From Trematomus loennbergii (taxonomy: Eukaryota > Chordata > Actinopteri > Perciformes > Nototheniidae), in contig JAAOOA010000484.1 of the NCBI GenBank assembly GCA_012861695.1, positions 5,001 to 69,000 of the forward strand: 64,000 bases of DNA, in the 5' to 3' direction. Below, piece after piece: positions 1 through 11,530 of the stretch. Position 1 is the stretch's first letter. Every line of letters begins with the position of its first letter. Below the pieces are notes generated by a model, which saw only the letters and a list, made by a program, of their open reading frames with translations, ran no database searches and had not been told where the DNA came from. The translations under genes were made by a program, and so were the position numbers.

Positions 1-831
1 AGGTGCTGAATGTTCTCTAAACGCTGCACGTGTTGTCAAGTTGCTGAAGATGTTTCTTCATGAGGAACTCTGCATCCTTTCTGAAGCTGCTGCATGTTTC
101 CAATGGAAGAGGTGTGGGTCGTTGTAGCGCTGCACCTGTCGGCCACCAAGATAATGTTTGCAGGGCCACATTTAGCTGATACCCTTTTAAAAAGTATGCT
201 GCTTCACAGATCATTAAACTGAGATGGGTTCACCGGATGGTTCAGTGATTGCTGGCTCAGTCCTTGGTTGAGCAGCTTAAACGTAGAACAGCTGAATCTG
301 AACTGACGTGATACAAACATTTGGACCTTGGATAACATTGCTCCATAGTGGTCAAAACCTCCTGTGAACAACACATTTTCAAAGAATATATTGTTATCTG
401 CTTATTTTTGATGAAGGCACCACTTGTTGTTCTCTGTTCATGATGCATTCAGGGACAGACGGTATCGGCTTATTTCTCAGTAGTATTGGGTTTTGTTGTG
501 CAGTTTGAAGGCAGCAGGAGCATCCTGACTGGTTTACGGTGTTGTGGACACTACATGCTAATGCTCAGATGAATCAGCTGCAGCATGTCTCAACTATCAA
601 ACCATTTGCTGCACATGTTGATCCAAAGTGACTCACAATAGCTGACAAAACCCAAACCCACTGTTTACCACAGAACTGTGATATTATCCATGAGAGGACA
701 TCTGTCACAGTACGGATAATATCAGTGTTCTGGTAGATGAATGGACCAGCTGCAGGAGTAATAAGTCGTTTCACACACAGCTCCAGGTCAGGATCTAATG
801 TCTGTTTCATCCTGTCGTCCCATCACATGTC
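1..831. other. Non-coding stretch, no gene recognised
   Basis: Only short open frames without recognisable domains are present on both strands. No splice-flanked conserved exon, RNA gene or transposon end was recognised. It may be intron or flank of a gene outside the window. Confidence 0.5.
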
Positions 832-1041
832 GAGGAACGCACACTGGTGTGTGACAGTAGAGGAACACACACTGGTGTGTGACAGTAGAGGAACACACAC
901 AGTAGAGGAACACACACTGGTGTGTGACAGTAGAGGAACACACACTGGTGTGTGACAGTAGAGGAACACACACTGGTGTGTGACAGTAGAGGAACGCACA
1001 CTGGTGTGTGACAGTTAGAGGAACGCACACTGGTGTGTGAC
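832..1041. repeat. Minisatellite, 28-bp unit
   Basis: About seven to eight head-to-tail copies of a 28-bp unit. Each contains the partly self-complementary core ACACACTGGTGTGTGACAG and the linker TAGAGGAAC. One copy is shortened and one carries an extra base. The repeat creates spurious open frames on the minus strand. Confidence 0.95.
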
Positions 1042-1614
1042 TCAGAGTTATTGTCTGTTTTCTGATGCGTGTCCTGCAGAGAGAGGCTCTAACTGAAGCT
1101 GCAGGAGCTGCGTGACGTTAGTGTGCCGTCAGGAGGCAGCGCGACTGTGGAGCTTTAAAACATTTCCCCGGTTTCTCTCCGACTGCTTACAATGTATGTT
1201 AATATGTAATGTGCCTGTATTTTCAGTACCTTACATATGATATACATACTTAATCATTTTGAGCACTGGGAAACATGAGGATTCATAAAATCCTTTGTTT
1301 GTTGATAGGTGTATTTTTTATTTGTAATACAAAATGCATTAGTTGTAGATGGTGTTTGGTGTTTGCAAATCACAATTTGTTCGTGAGTGAAGTCATACGA
1401 CATCTGTAGCCTTTTATTTTTGGAGTAGGGTAAACGGTCAATGGCTTCCTGAATGTGTTTTTTGTTATTCTGAATTAAGGTCTGTGGTTAACAATCTGTG
1501 TTAGGCCTTAACGTTTAATTCTACCAATTAAAATACGTCATTTAATACCCACTGGTGTACTTAAAAACGGAGGTTGCTAACAAGTGTCTAAATGAGACGA
1601 ATAAACGTCATCAC
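1042..1614. other. Non-coding stretch, nothing recognised
   Basis: AT-rich sequence without convincing coding potential or repeat structure. Confidence 0.5.
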
Positions 1615-1781
1615 GCCCAACATTAGCCACCTTTAGCTTAGCTTAGCGGTGGTGACGTGAAGTCATGTGACCGTGCTGTAGTTCCTTTATAGCCCAACAT
1701 TAGCCACCTTTAGCTTAGCTTAGCGGTGGTGACGTGAAGTCATGTGACCGTGCTGTAGTTCCTTTATAGCCCAACATTAGC
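1615..1781. repeat. 77-bp tandem duplication plus partial third copy
   Basis: Two essentially identical 77-bp units start at 1615 and 1692, and a third begins at 1769 but runs only a short way. Each full unit contains TGACGTGA, one base off a CRE, followed by TCATGTGACC, an E-box-like site. The regulatory meaning is not established. Confidence 0.9.
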
Positions 1782-2104
1782 TTTTTACTTCAGAAATCAT
1801 AGTGGTGTTAATATGTGGAGATTATCTTGCTGAAATACATTTTTGTTTCACACAGAGATTATTTTCTGAAATAATCTAAAATCACATGGAGGAATCCCAT
1901 TGGACCAGGGAGATGATGCCTTCAGGGACCAACAGAGGAATACAATCCCTGCAGCTCTGTATTTGTTAAAAGTGAAATGTTCTGTAGTAAAAGAAAATAA
2001 ATGACCCGAGGAGTCTCTTATCTTCAACATACTTACAGTCAGTCTGCCCTTTGTTGTGGAGCAGTCAACAGAACACACAGCTGAAATTAGATTATTGAGA
2101 TGAG
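1782..2104. other. Non-coding stretch
   Basis: No recognisable gene. A minus-strand open frame of 76 codons has no identifiable domain. Confidence 0.4.
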
Positions 2105-2155
2105 TTGTGTGTGTGTGTGTGTGTCTCTGTGTGTATGTGTGTATGTGTGTGTGTG
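2105..2155. repeat. GT microsatellite
   Basis: Interrupted (GT)n run. Confidence 0.95.
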
Positions 2156-2274
2156 ATATGATGAGCTGGCGGTTGGTGTTAAGCGTCCCTCTGAGGAGTT
2201 GAGTCTGCAGGAGAGTGCCGCCTCAGAGCCAAGCATCCGTCATCATTAGGACCTCATAACTGTGAATACACACA

Positions 2275-3235
<961 letters not shown>

Positions 3236-3800
3236 GGGTTTGGCAGTACCCCTCGAGGACGAAGGGTTTGGCGGTACCCTTCTTGAGGACAAAGGATTGG
3301 GAGGTACCCCTCTTGAGGACAAAGGATTGGGAGGTACCCCTCTTGAGGACAAATGATTGGGAGGTACCCTCTTGAGGACAAAGGATTGGGAGGTACCCCT
3401 CTTGAGGACAAGGATTGGGAGGTATCCCTCTTGAGGACAAAGGATTGGGAGGTACCCCTCTTGAGGACAAAGGATTGGGAGGTACCCCTCTTGAGGATGA
3501 AGGACTTGGAGAACCCCTCTTGAGGATGAAGGATTTGGCCATATCCCTCTTGAGAATGAAAGATTAGCCGTACCCCTCTTGAGGACGAAGGAATAGGCCG
3601 TACCCCTCTTGAGGACGAAGGAATAGGGGTACCCCTCTTGAGGACGAAGGAATAGGCTGTACCCCCCTTGAGGACGAAGGATTTGGCTGTACCTCTTTGG
3701 AAGGTGAAGGATTTGGCCGTACCCCTCTGACAATGAAGGATTTGGTGGTACCCCTCCTGAGGACGAAGGAATAGGACGTACCCCTCTTGAGCGCGAAGTA
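3236..3800. repeat. Minisatellite, about 30-bp unit
   Basis: Roughly 18 diverged copies of a unit of about 29-31 bp built from GGTACCCCTCTTGAGGAC followed by an AAGGATTGGG-like block. Copies in the middle (3290-3490) are nearly identical and copies at the edges are diverged, as expected for expansion from the centre. Stop-free long frames here (for example minus strand 3179-3838) are repeat artefacts. Confidence 0.95.
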
Positions 3801-3900
3801 TTTGGCGCTAATCCTTTGGAGGATGTGGGACTTGGCACCGGCCTCAGAAGGGGACAGGATCTTGCAGGGTAAAGTTGGAATGCCGACTAGACAGTCTGTA

Positions 3901-4443
3901 ACGGTACGTCCACACAGCAGCGTTAAAAAAATCTTGGAGGTGGGCGTATCTGAAGCTTGGGGATTTTTTGCGAGCAACGCGACCAACAACCAGTAAACTG
4001 GATATAAACTCCCCAAACAGGCGAAAAGCTACCACTGTCTCTGCCACCTCCCTCCATGCCTGGCTCCTCCGGTTTGTATCCCGGTAGGTAAATAGGGTCT
4101 GGTCATAAAGCACCGGGTGATTCCCTACCGCTCATTTCTCCTCCATGTTTTGGAATATGAGGAAATGACCTGCGGTATGTCTCTCCCAGCATACACGCCA
4201 TTTGATTGGCTAGCGCTTGAACTGTCAGATTTGCATACACAGGATTTGATTGGCTGACGCTTCCACCTCAGCTTCAAAAGTTGAACATTGCTCAACTTTT
4301 GAAGCCTGAGATGCCTGGAAATCTCCGCTCTGCTTCCCACAATGCAGTTCGGCGAAAAGTGAGGCAAAGTGACGTCACCTCATTCAAAGTGAATGGCAGA
4401 AGCGTTGGAAGATTTTTGTAACGCTGCTGTGTGGACGGGCCGT
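3901..4443. mobile_element. Small inverted-repeat DNA transposon with MADF-like coding remnant (PIF/Harbinger-like)
   Basis: The ends are an imperfect inverted repeat of about 25 bp. The left end reads ACGGTACGTCCACACAGCAG, and the right end (4419-4443) is its reverse complement with two changes. TA (or TAA) flanks both ends at 3899-3900 and 4444-4445. On the minus strand near 4120-4030 the reading VLYDQTLFTYRDTNRR...AWREVAETV resembles the start of a MADF DNA-binding domain, a type of protein carried by PIF/Harbinger elements. No transposase is present, so this is a non-autonomous derivative. The family assignment is inferred from the MADF-like text and the target dinucleotide. Confidence 0.65.
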
Positions 4444-4445
4444 TA

Positions 4446-4938
4446 ATATATTTGTTCTCTCTTGTGGTCTGTTTGTGCAGAACTGAAAGTCATGCTACTG
4501 GGTTCTAAAATGTAAAATACAAAATCCATAAATTGTTTAAAACATTTTCAACATGTATCTGCTGCCACCCATTCTTTGAAGAGCAAAAGTGTGTGGTAAG
4601 GAGGGGTGTGTATTTTGTGAACAGGAACTAGTTGGTTCAAAAACATTTCTTATCTGTAAAAGAGAAGGAACAAGGCGTCTTTAAAAGTGTTAAAATACAG
4701 AGGTCTGGCGGTGAGACTCTGACATTTGAGTTCCTCTTATTTCTCTCGAGGTACAGTTTATTGCCAAATAAGTACAAGTAAGTGAGCAGCAAACCACACT
4801 GGCACGCTGTACATTGAAAATAATCCCCAGAAGAGGAAGTGTTCTTACCGTGGAAGTCTGTCTGTGCACAGTGGTTTTAAGTTAAGTGTCCTTCTGCCTG
4901 TTCCCTCACTGATAGATGAGGCAGTCTTAGAGTCAGCC
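4446..4938. other. 5' flank of the first SRCR gene
   Basis: Non-coding. It shares scattered similarity with the degenerate stretch at 58.98-59.2 kb (the GGAACTAGT and GAGTTCC segments) and with the 5' flanks of the other SRCR units. No TATA box stands out. Confidence 0.4.
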
Positions 4939-5615
4939 ATGGGGAGCAAACAGCAGAGAAACCTGCACCCTTTGGTCATCGGTAAGATCCATATTTCAAA
5001 ACTCAATTTTAAAGGAGCATTTCCTTTGCATGCATAGCAGATTTATTGTTTGGTCTAAACAGGATGACTCTTAAAACTAAGTCTAAAACAGGAACAAGTA
5101 GATATTTTATTCCTTCATATTTTCCTGAAAGTAATCGGCCCTGCCGTTTCTTCTCTTCTCTTTACAGTCTCTTTTCTCTTGACCTCATCTTCACCTGCTG
5201 CAGGTCAGTCAACGTTATGGTCTGATGCATACATCCTTTTGGTTTTCAGTTTACTGTAAAGGACTTTAACATTTTACATCATGTTTTTTGTGTCCTATAG
5301 ACGGTCAGATCAGATTGGCTGACTCTGGGTCCAATAACTGCTCTGGAAGAGTTGAGATCTTCCACAACAGCACCTGGGGAACAGTGTGTGATGATCACTG
5401 GGATCTAAACGATGCTCAGGTCGTCTGCAGACAGTTGGGCTGTGGTCCAGCGCTGAACGCCTCTCACTCAGCCCACTATGGTCAGGGGACCGGACCAATC
5501 TGGCTGGATGATGTCGGCTGTTCAGGAAGTGAAAGTTCTGTCACTGAGTGTTCCCATCCAGGATTTGGGACTCATAACTGTAAACACGCTGAGGACGCTG
5601 GTGTGTTCTGTTCAG
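4939..5615 (+). CDS. SRCR-domain protein, 5' part (unit P1): signal peptide and one group-B SRCR domain
   Basis: Three exons with canonical GT-AG junctions, all phase 1: 4939-4981 ([14 protein letters not shown]), 5168-5203 ([12 protein letters not shown]) and 5301-5615 (SRCR). The start has a good context (gccATGg). Exons 1-2 form a signal peptide, so the product is secreted or on the cell surface. The SRCR exon encodes about 105 residues with eight cysteines in group-B order and is open throughout. It has an N-glycosylation sequon in the NSTW segment. SRCR domains bind proteins and microbial or polyanionic ligands in scavenger receptors; the ligand here is unknown. No downstream exon is found before the Gypsy insertion at 6.5 kb. 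The gene may therefore be cut off, or it may splice into the Ig exons near 14 kb, but those are out of frame with later exons. Confidence 0.75.
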
Positions 5616-5792
5616 GTGAGAGGATATTAGTTGTATTCTTAAAGTCAATGCACCGTGTCAGGACCATGTTACGAAATGCAATCCATCTAATAGTTCTCAA
5701 TAAAAGCCAAAGTCTGTGTTAATGGAGCTATTGTATTACTTTGAGAGGAACCAGTGTTGGTTTCAAACATCATCGAATCTGAAAGATATCAT

Positions 5793-5905
5793 AATGTTAA
5801 AATGTGCTAAATATACACTGCAAAAAACAAAAAAAGAGGAGTAAAAGTAGCTCACGACTTGTTTTATTTTTTAAAGTAGCTCTCACCCTAAAAAAGGTTG
5901 CATAT
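5793..5905. repeat. Dispersed repeat fragment, also at 58.43-58.54 kb
   Basis: About 110 bp are closely similar, in the same orientation, to 58428-58540. Shared landmarks are AAAGAGGAGTAAAAGTAGC and CCTAAAAAAGGTTG. The second copy continues into GGAGACCCCTGCTCT, a typical hAT-type terminus, so this is probably a hAT-derived fragment. Confidence 0.6.
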
Positions 5906-5947
5906 GTAGCAGGCCCCGCTATGCAGGGCGCGATGACACATGATATT

Positions 5948-6016
5948 CCTGTAGAACAGGAGAAATGATGAGCAGAGAATTCCTTTTGCTGCTCGTTTGG
6001 CGGGTCTTGCCAGAAT
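5948..6016. repeat. 69-bp direct repeat, left copy
   Basis: Matches 9949-10017 with one substitution. The two copies bracket about 3.9 kb that contains the Gypsy element and some flanking DNA. They are not the Gypsy target duplication, which is ATAA. Confidence 0.85.
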
Positions 6017-6488
6017 TTATTAACAATTGGCACAAAACAAAACACAATTGTTCTTGCCCTTTACTGCTCTCAATATAAACACATGTTCATGTCTTCAAAT
6101 ATACTTGAATGCTTGAAGTATTTAAAATAAAGACATTTGTGTATACCAATTGTCATTAACATCATGACTCAAAATAAGAATGTACTGCTTCAAAACAGAT
6201 ATTGGTGCTGTATTCAAACACTGTTGATGACCTTTTCAGGCAAAGCATTAGCATTGCTCTAATATATGCTAGCATTAGCATCAAGCAACACGCATTTATA
6301 ATAATTAAATGATGACTGACCATAGGACACATAGACAATACAAAACACACCTAAAACACTTGTTAGCTATAAACAATTCGCTTTCATCAGGGAGCGAGAG
6401 TCTACTACATCTAAATAGCGACCGCCATTACACTACACACACAGCCACCACGAGGTGGTCTTCTACGCGGCATTAAACGGCATTAAAC
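6017..6488. other. Non-coding flank between direct repeat and Gypsy element
   Basis: AT-rich, without a recognised gene. Confidence 0.4.
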
Positions 6489-6492
6489 ATAA

Positions 6493-6794
6493 TGTAACGT
6501 TCGACATAGGGAGTCGGAAACAGGCTTCAAGTTCTTAGTGTTTAATAACTCCTTTGTTCGCTTACGGTTATAGAATCCAGCTCAGGTTACAGGTTACAGG
6601 TTTGTCATTACTCTCTACTCCACTCCCTAACTCACACTCCCAGCAGGGTCAACGTCACGACACCCCAGCCCCCCCCTCTGCTCCCCCAACCACAGGCCCG
6701 CACACCGACCAGCATTACTGTGCAGCTCCGTGATTGGCAGAGAGACGGGGGACGCTTGAGTGACACACCCAGCACCCTATGCAGGGTCGCTACA
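6493..6794 (-). repeat. Gypsy 3' LTR
   Basis: Its boundaries are set by TGTAACG and GCTACA, by the match to 9564-9866, and by the flanking ATAA. Confidence 0.92.
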
Positions 6795-7075
6795 CTACCC
6801 CCCTACTACAAAGTTCCTCGCCCACGAGGGACACATAAAAAACTAGAACAAAAACCTGCAACTAAACACTAACCCACAGCAGCGAGAACGTGTAACACAT
6901 TTTTCTTTAGTTGAACTAGGAAGGTCTGGGTGGACTACCATCCCTTCCAGTGAGACCAGGGCGCATTCTTGCCCTCTACAGGAACCGAGGGGTCTCACTA
7001 TAAACTTTAACTACCACACAAAGTCTCTGAACCGACTCGGGGGTCGTGTCTGCCTTCTCGGCAGGGGGGCTGGGG

Positions 7076-8584
7076 TCAGGGGGACAGGGGGTGCCGGTTC
7101 TGGTCCAGGCGGGGAAAGGGGAAGAAAGTGGGGGGGAACTCAGTCACTGACGGGGGGCTGCTGCTCTGCTCGCCGGGGGACCTGGGTGGGGGTGTCGAGG
7201 AGGAGGCTGTGGACCCCGGAGTCCCTTGGGCATGTGGAGAAGTGACTCCTCTATACGGGGCCAACCTGTCTCTGTGGAGCACCACTTTTCTCCCCTTGGG
7301 AGGCAGCCGCACCCTGTAGACAACGGGAAACTGTTGCATCGGAGCATGGGAACGACCAGGGGGACCCTTACGAGCCATACAAGGGACACAGCGGCGACAG
7401 AAGTCTTCGACCTCCCTCCGGCACTGCCCCCAGTAGCAGCCCTGGCGAAGGCGGCGGAGAGTCTTAGTGACGCCAAAGTGCCCAGAACCTGCCATTCCAT
7501 GCATGGCCTTGAGTATAGCCTCTTGCAGACCCTTCGGGACCACCACCTGCCATCTCTTCTCCCCCGTTGCTGGCTCCTTCCACGCACGCTGTAGTACGCC
7601 CTGACACAGACGCAGAGCCTCAAACTGAGACCACAGCCCCTTGGTTGCTTTGGAGAACACTGCCACTTCCTCCCTCGGTGGCCGCTGCTGCGCCTCGACC
7701 CACTGCAGTACAGGCTGTAGGTCTGCGTCCAGCTCTTGCTGTTGCTTCCACTCTGCCACGTCCACTGTCTGGAGCTCCCAGCAACTGACCTCTTCAACTT
7801 GTCGAGCTGCAGCACAGACGGTGACCTCCTCCAGCAGCTCCTTTTCACGGGTCTCTCTCCTCTCACAGTAGTGGCATCCGCCGGCGGCACAAGGGCGGCG
7901 GTTTCCAGGTTCAGTTTTTAGGGTACTCACGGGGTGTGTAGAGGGTCTCCCAGCAGGTTCAGCAGGGGTGTGGATACGGGCCATCGTTATCACTGGCCCC
8001 CCGTGGAAACTCACTGTGCCTGCTTGAAGATCCAGGTGGCAACCAGACGCCTTCAAAAAGTCCAAGCCCAGAATACACGGGTCCTGTACATCTGCTATCC
8101 ACACCGGATGATGCACTTTAACTCCCCCCACCGACACAGTCAGCATGCCCTTTCCTTTCATAGGTGCCAGCTCTCCCGTGACTGTGCGTAGACGCACCGC
8201 TGTCGGTTCTACTTGAGTCCCACTGGGCAACACATCTGCTCTCACCAGGGTTACTGTCGAGCCTGTGTCCACCAGTGCAGTGCAGGGCACCCCTTCCACA
8301 GTGACAGAGACATAACAGGAATCCCCACCACCACGGCCCACCGCGACGACAGGCTCCAAGCCTGTGCTGTCATCTTCTTCAGGAAGGAGTAGAGCCTGGC
8401 TCCCCCGGCTGCGCTGTCGGGCTCCTTCCCCGGATGTCTGTGTTGGTGGAAATAAGGCTGTGGTTTGGTTGGGGGGTTTTTGGGCCTGGCTCCGCATCTT
8501 CCCCTTTATGCGGGCCCCACGCCGTTTCCCTGGGCCCGGTGTGCCTTGGGGCAGTCTCTGGCCAAATGTCCTGGCTGACCACAC
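7076..8584 (-). CDS. Gypsy Pol derivative: protease joined to integrase ends
   Basis: A 502-codon open frame overlaps the end of gag by 79 bp in another frame, as expected for frameshifted Gypsy pol. An aspartic protease lies at about residues 85-200 (ALVDTGST active-site motif, later LGLDFL). The protein then passes to a region ending in an HHCC-type integrase zinc-binding domain (GHFGVTKTLRRLRQGCYW, then CRRCVPC, about residues 350-410). Last comes a C-terminal integrase segment (VYRVRLPPKGRKVVLHRDRL). The expected reverse transcriptase (no YxDD), RNase H and integrase DDE core are missing. The two deletions have kept one reading frame, so a protease-integrase-end fusion could still be translated. 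Product function is unknown. Confidence 0.85.
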   Translation of the reverse strand: MWSARTFGQRLPQGTPGPGKRRGARIKGKMRSQAQKPPNQTTALFPPTQTSGEGARQRSRGSQALLLPEEDDSTGLEPVVAVGRGGGDSCYVSVTVEGVPCTALVDTGSTVTLVRADVLPSGTQVEPTAVRLRTVTGELAPMKGKGMLTVSVGGVKVHHPVWIADVQDPCILGLDFLKASGCHLDLQAGTVSFHGGPVITMARIHTPAEPAGRPSTHPVSTLKTEPGNRRPCAAGGCHYCERRETREKELLEEVTVCAAARQVEEVSCWELQTVDVAEWKQQQELDADLQPVLQWVEAQQRPPREEVAVFSKATKGLWSQFEALRLCQGVLQRAWKEPATGEKRWQVVVPKGLQEAILKAMHGMAGSGHFGVTKTLRRLRQGCYWGQCRREVEDFCRRCVPCMARKGPPGRSHAPMQQFPVVYRVRLPPKGRKVVLHRDRLAPYRGVTSPHAQGTPGSTASSSTPPPRSPGEQSSSPPSVTEFPPTFFPFPRLDQNRHPLSP

Positions 8585-9471
8585 CCCCAGCAGACCCTGA
8601 TACTTGGCCTGCGTGTTGGCTGCAGAGACACAGCCCTTATCAGTTCAGTCATTTCAGCAACCCATGCAGGCTTCTCCTCCTCTCTGCAGCTCCTCACCAC
8701 TGGTGGTCCCGGCCCTTCGCTGCTCCTAGCAGCTACACTCCACACATTCTCTCTCTCCACAGCCATCTCCAATGCCGCCTGCAAGGACTGTGGATGCTGC
8801 AGCTGTACCTCGACCCTCAAGTCCGCAGGGAGGAGGGCCCTGATGAATTGATCCCGTGCCAGCTCACTCTGCACTCCGGGTGGCATGTGTGCATACGCCC
8901 GCCGTGCCAGGCTTTCCACGTCGTTAGCCAACGCCCGCAGCGTCTCTCCAGACTTCCTACAGCGGTTATTTACTTCATTCCGGAGCAGCTCTGGCGGGAA
9001 ACACTGTCCAAACCGCCTCTTCAAAGCCCCCGCTAATGCTTCATAGCTGTGTCGGTCCTCAGGGCTAAGTAGTAGCAGGCATGAAAGAGCCTCGTCTGAG
9101 AGGCACAAAGCTAACTGTAGCGCTTTAGTCTCTATTGACCACCCCCCGGCATGTGCTAGCAGTTCAAATTGGGCTTGGAAAGCCTCCCAGTCTGACCTAC
9201 CCGAGTATTTGGGTGTTTTCACGGACGCGGTGACTGCTACTGGTTGCTGGGCACCGCCATTTTGGAGGGGAATGTCAGTGGCGCGAAACGCCGCTGAGGA
9301 AGGCGTCATCCCCGCGTCTCTAGCCATCCTCACCGCCGACTCTCTCAGGCGCTCTATCGCCTCCCATGCACTCTTGAACTCCCTACACATCTCCTTCGAC
9401 CACCCGCATGCTCCATCCTCCTCTCCGTCACTATTTTCTTGCTTCACTCCCATCCTGCCGAACTCATCCAT
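8506..9471 (-). CDS. Gypsy Gag (capsid/nucleocapsid) protein
   Basis: A 321-codon open frame. The N-terminal part is acidic. A capsid-like central region includes PKYSGRSDWEAFQAQFELLA and, later, LAGALKRRFG. A single CCHC zinc knuckle (CWGCGQPGHLARDC) lies near residue 295, and the protein ends soon after. It would package element RNA in cytoplasmic particles. It is intact and starts about 90 bp inside the 5' LTR. Confidence 0.9.
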   Translation of the reverse strand: MDEFGRMGVKQENSDGEEDGACGWSKEMCREFKSAWEAIERLRESAVRMARDAGMTPSSAAFRATDIPLQNGGAQQPVAVTASVKTPKYSGRSDWEAFQAQFELLAHAGGWSIETKALQLALCLSDEALSCLLLLSPEDRHSYEALAGALKRRFGQCFPPELLRNEVNNRCRKSGETLRALANDVESLARRAYAHMPPGVQSELARDQFIRALLPADLRVEVQLQHPQSLQAALEMAVERENVWSVAARSSEGPGPPVVRSCREEEKPAWVAEMTELIRAVSLQPTRRPSIRVCWGCGQPGHLARDCPKAHRAQGNGVGPA

Positions 9472-9545
9472 CTCCGCTAGCTCACCGGCTAACTCTGTGA
9501 CGCAGTTACGAGCTCCCGTCAGGATAGACGTCCTTCGTTCGAAAA

Positions 9546-9563
9546 AGTCACTTCTGACACCAA
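9546..9563 (-). promoter_or_regulatory. Gypsy primer-binding site
   Basis: On the minus strand the sequence directly after the 5' LTR reads TTGGTGTCAGAAGTGAC. It contains the TGG expected to pair with a tRNA 3' CCA end. The tRNA was not identified. Confidence 0.7.
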
Positions 9564-9866
9564 TGTAACGTTCGACATAGGGAGTCGGAAACAGGCTTCA
9601 AGTTCTTAGTGTTTAATAACTCCTTTGTTCGCTTACGGTTATAGAATCCAGCTCAGGTTACAGGTTACAGGTTTGTCATTACTCTCTACTCCACTCCCTA
9701 ACTCACACTCCCAGCAGGGTCAACGTCACGACACCCCAGCCCTCCCCCTCTGCTCCCCCAACCACAGGCCCGCACACCGACCAGCATTACTGTGCAGCTC
9801 CGTGATTGGCAGAGAGACGGGGGACGCTTGAGTGACACACCCAGCACCCTATGCAGGGTCGCTACA
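9564..9866 (-). repeat. Gypsy 5' LTR
   Basis: Nearly identical to 6493-6794. Promoter elements within it were not resolved. Confidence 0.92.
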
Positions 9867-9948
9867 ATAATAACCAACATCTAAACATCACTTCAAACTT
9901 AAGACATTGCGATTTATAACATTTGTGACAATCTGTACACATTACTGA

Positions 9949-10017
9949 CCTGTGGAACAGGAGAAATGATGAGCAGAGAATTCCTTTTGCTGCTCGTTTG
10001 GCGGGTCTTGCCAGAAT
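9949..10017. repeat. 69-bp direct repeat, right copy
   Basis: Partner of 5948-6016 (one substitution). Confidence 0.85.
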
Positions 10018-10445
10018 GCCAAGCTAACGACAGCTCCGTCATCACGTCAGACATTTTACGGCAGACACGTAAATAATAACAAACCCCTTTACGGCAGTGT
10101 TACTCTGCCATCTACTGCCCCCTGCTGTCCATGTTAAATGGTGATCACCACACTTTGTGTGGGTCAAACATACCCTGCTTCAGTGTATAGTATCATCAGC
10201 ATATAAGTATATGTTAGTCAGCAGCAAACCAAACTGCAGCCTGGGATTTTAAATAACCAGAGAGAGAGGAAGTGCTCGAGACATTTGGCCATTGGCAAGA
10301 ATAATATTCCAAAACTGATGTTAAAGCAGCATTTGCTTTGACCTCCTGTCTGAGTTATTGCATGGAACAGACATGACATCTCTTAAAACTATTTTTACAG
10401 TTCTCAGGCCAAAGACATTTTAATCAGGAATAAGTTAAACTTTTT
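10018..10445. other. 5' flank of SRCR unit P2
   Basis: Contains at about 10264-10302 a relic of the older first signal exon (GTGCTCGAGACATTTGGCC), as in the minus-strand units. Otherwise non-coding. Confidence 0.5.
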
Positions 10446-10870
<425 letters not shown>

Positions 10871-11221
10871 TAGCGTCAACTATCAGGGAGTCCCATTGAC
10901 TTGCATAGAGCTCCCTGAACGTTGGTAATAGACGAGTTGAGATCGCGGAGAAATAGAAATAAAATTCAATAACGTGCTTTAACCACTAGATGTGCCTTTC
11001 TATCAGCTGTGCACCGTTATGGTGTAAATAACTATCTACCAATTGGATCAAATATAAAAGTCAGCCGAATTAGTGTTGATACTGCAAGGAGACGTATTGT
11101 GTGAAAAGAAATGTAAGATGTTGTTTAATTGCTGATATATTTAGATCCACGTCACGTTTTCAGTTTTGGCAGTGCTTCCTGTTTGTCCAGAAGTCTTCTC
11201 ATCAGGGCTCTATACATACAG

Positions 11222-11308
11222 AACTACGGCAGATATGTAATATTTAATGCAGCCGAACCGTGTATTACAATGCCGTTATGTGATGACCTCCAAAGAGAAA
11301 AGCAAGCA
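11222..11308. repeat. 86-bp direct repeat (partner 12404-12490)
   Basis: Both copies begin AACTACGGCAGATATGTAAT and end at AAAGCAAGCA, with a few substitutions. They bracket the non-LTR fragment and its nested hAT. Confidence 0.85.
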
Positions 11309-11530
11309 AACATAGAAATGCTCTCCGCAGATCCATTCTCACAGCGTTTATCAACCTTTTGCTAACTCAATATCAAGCCACACTTATTGTGTTTACTTCT
11401 ATATTTTAATTGAATAATGTAGGACTTTTGTTGCCGTCAGTTAGGGGGAGAGTAGGGGCTCAGAAAACTGACATCTGTATTGTTTCATTGTTTTTTCCTT
11501 CTAATTTTGTATTATTTTCTAAACCACACA

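Larger units (their letters stand above)
6493..9866 (-). mobile_element. Gypsy-type LTR retrotransposon, young, internally deleted
   Basis: Two LTRs of 302 bp (6493-6794) and 303 bp (9564-9866) differ only in a C-rich run. On the plus strand they begin TGTAACG and end GCTACA, and ATAA flanks both sides (6489-6492, 9867-9870). Coding is on the minus strand, so 9564-9866 is the 5' LTR. A primer-binding site TTGGTGTCAGAAG follows it, and a polypurine tract lies next to the 3' LTR near 6795-6805 (plus strand ACCCCCC). Gag and a protease-containing ORF are present. Reverse transcriptase, RNase H and the integrase core are absent. The near-identical LTRs indicate recent insertion. Movement would require enzymes from a full-length relative. 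Confidence 0.92.

Noticed and set aside
7144..7890. 248-codon minus-strand frame overlapping Gypsy pol
   Set aside because: Arg/Ser-rich shadow in another frame of the pol derivative, without recognisable domains.
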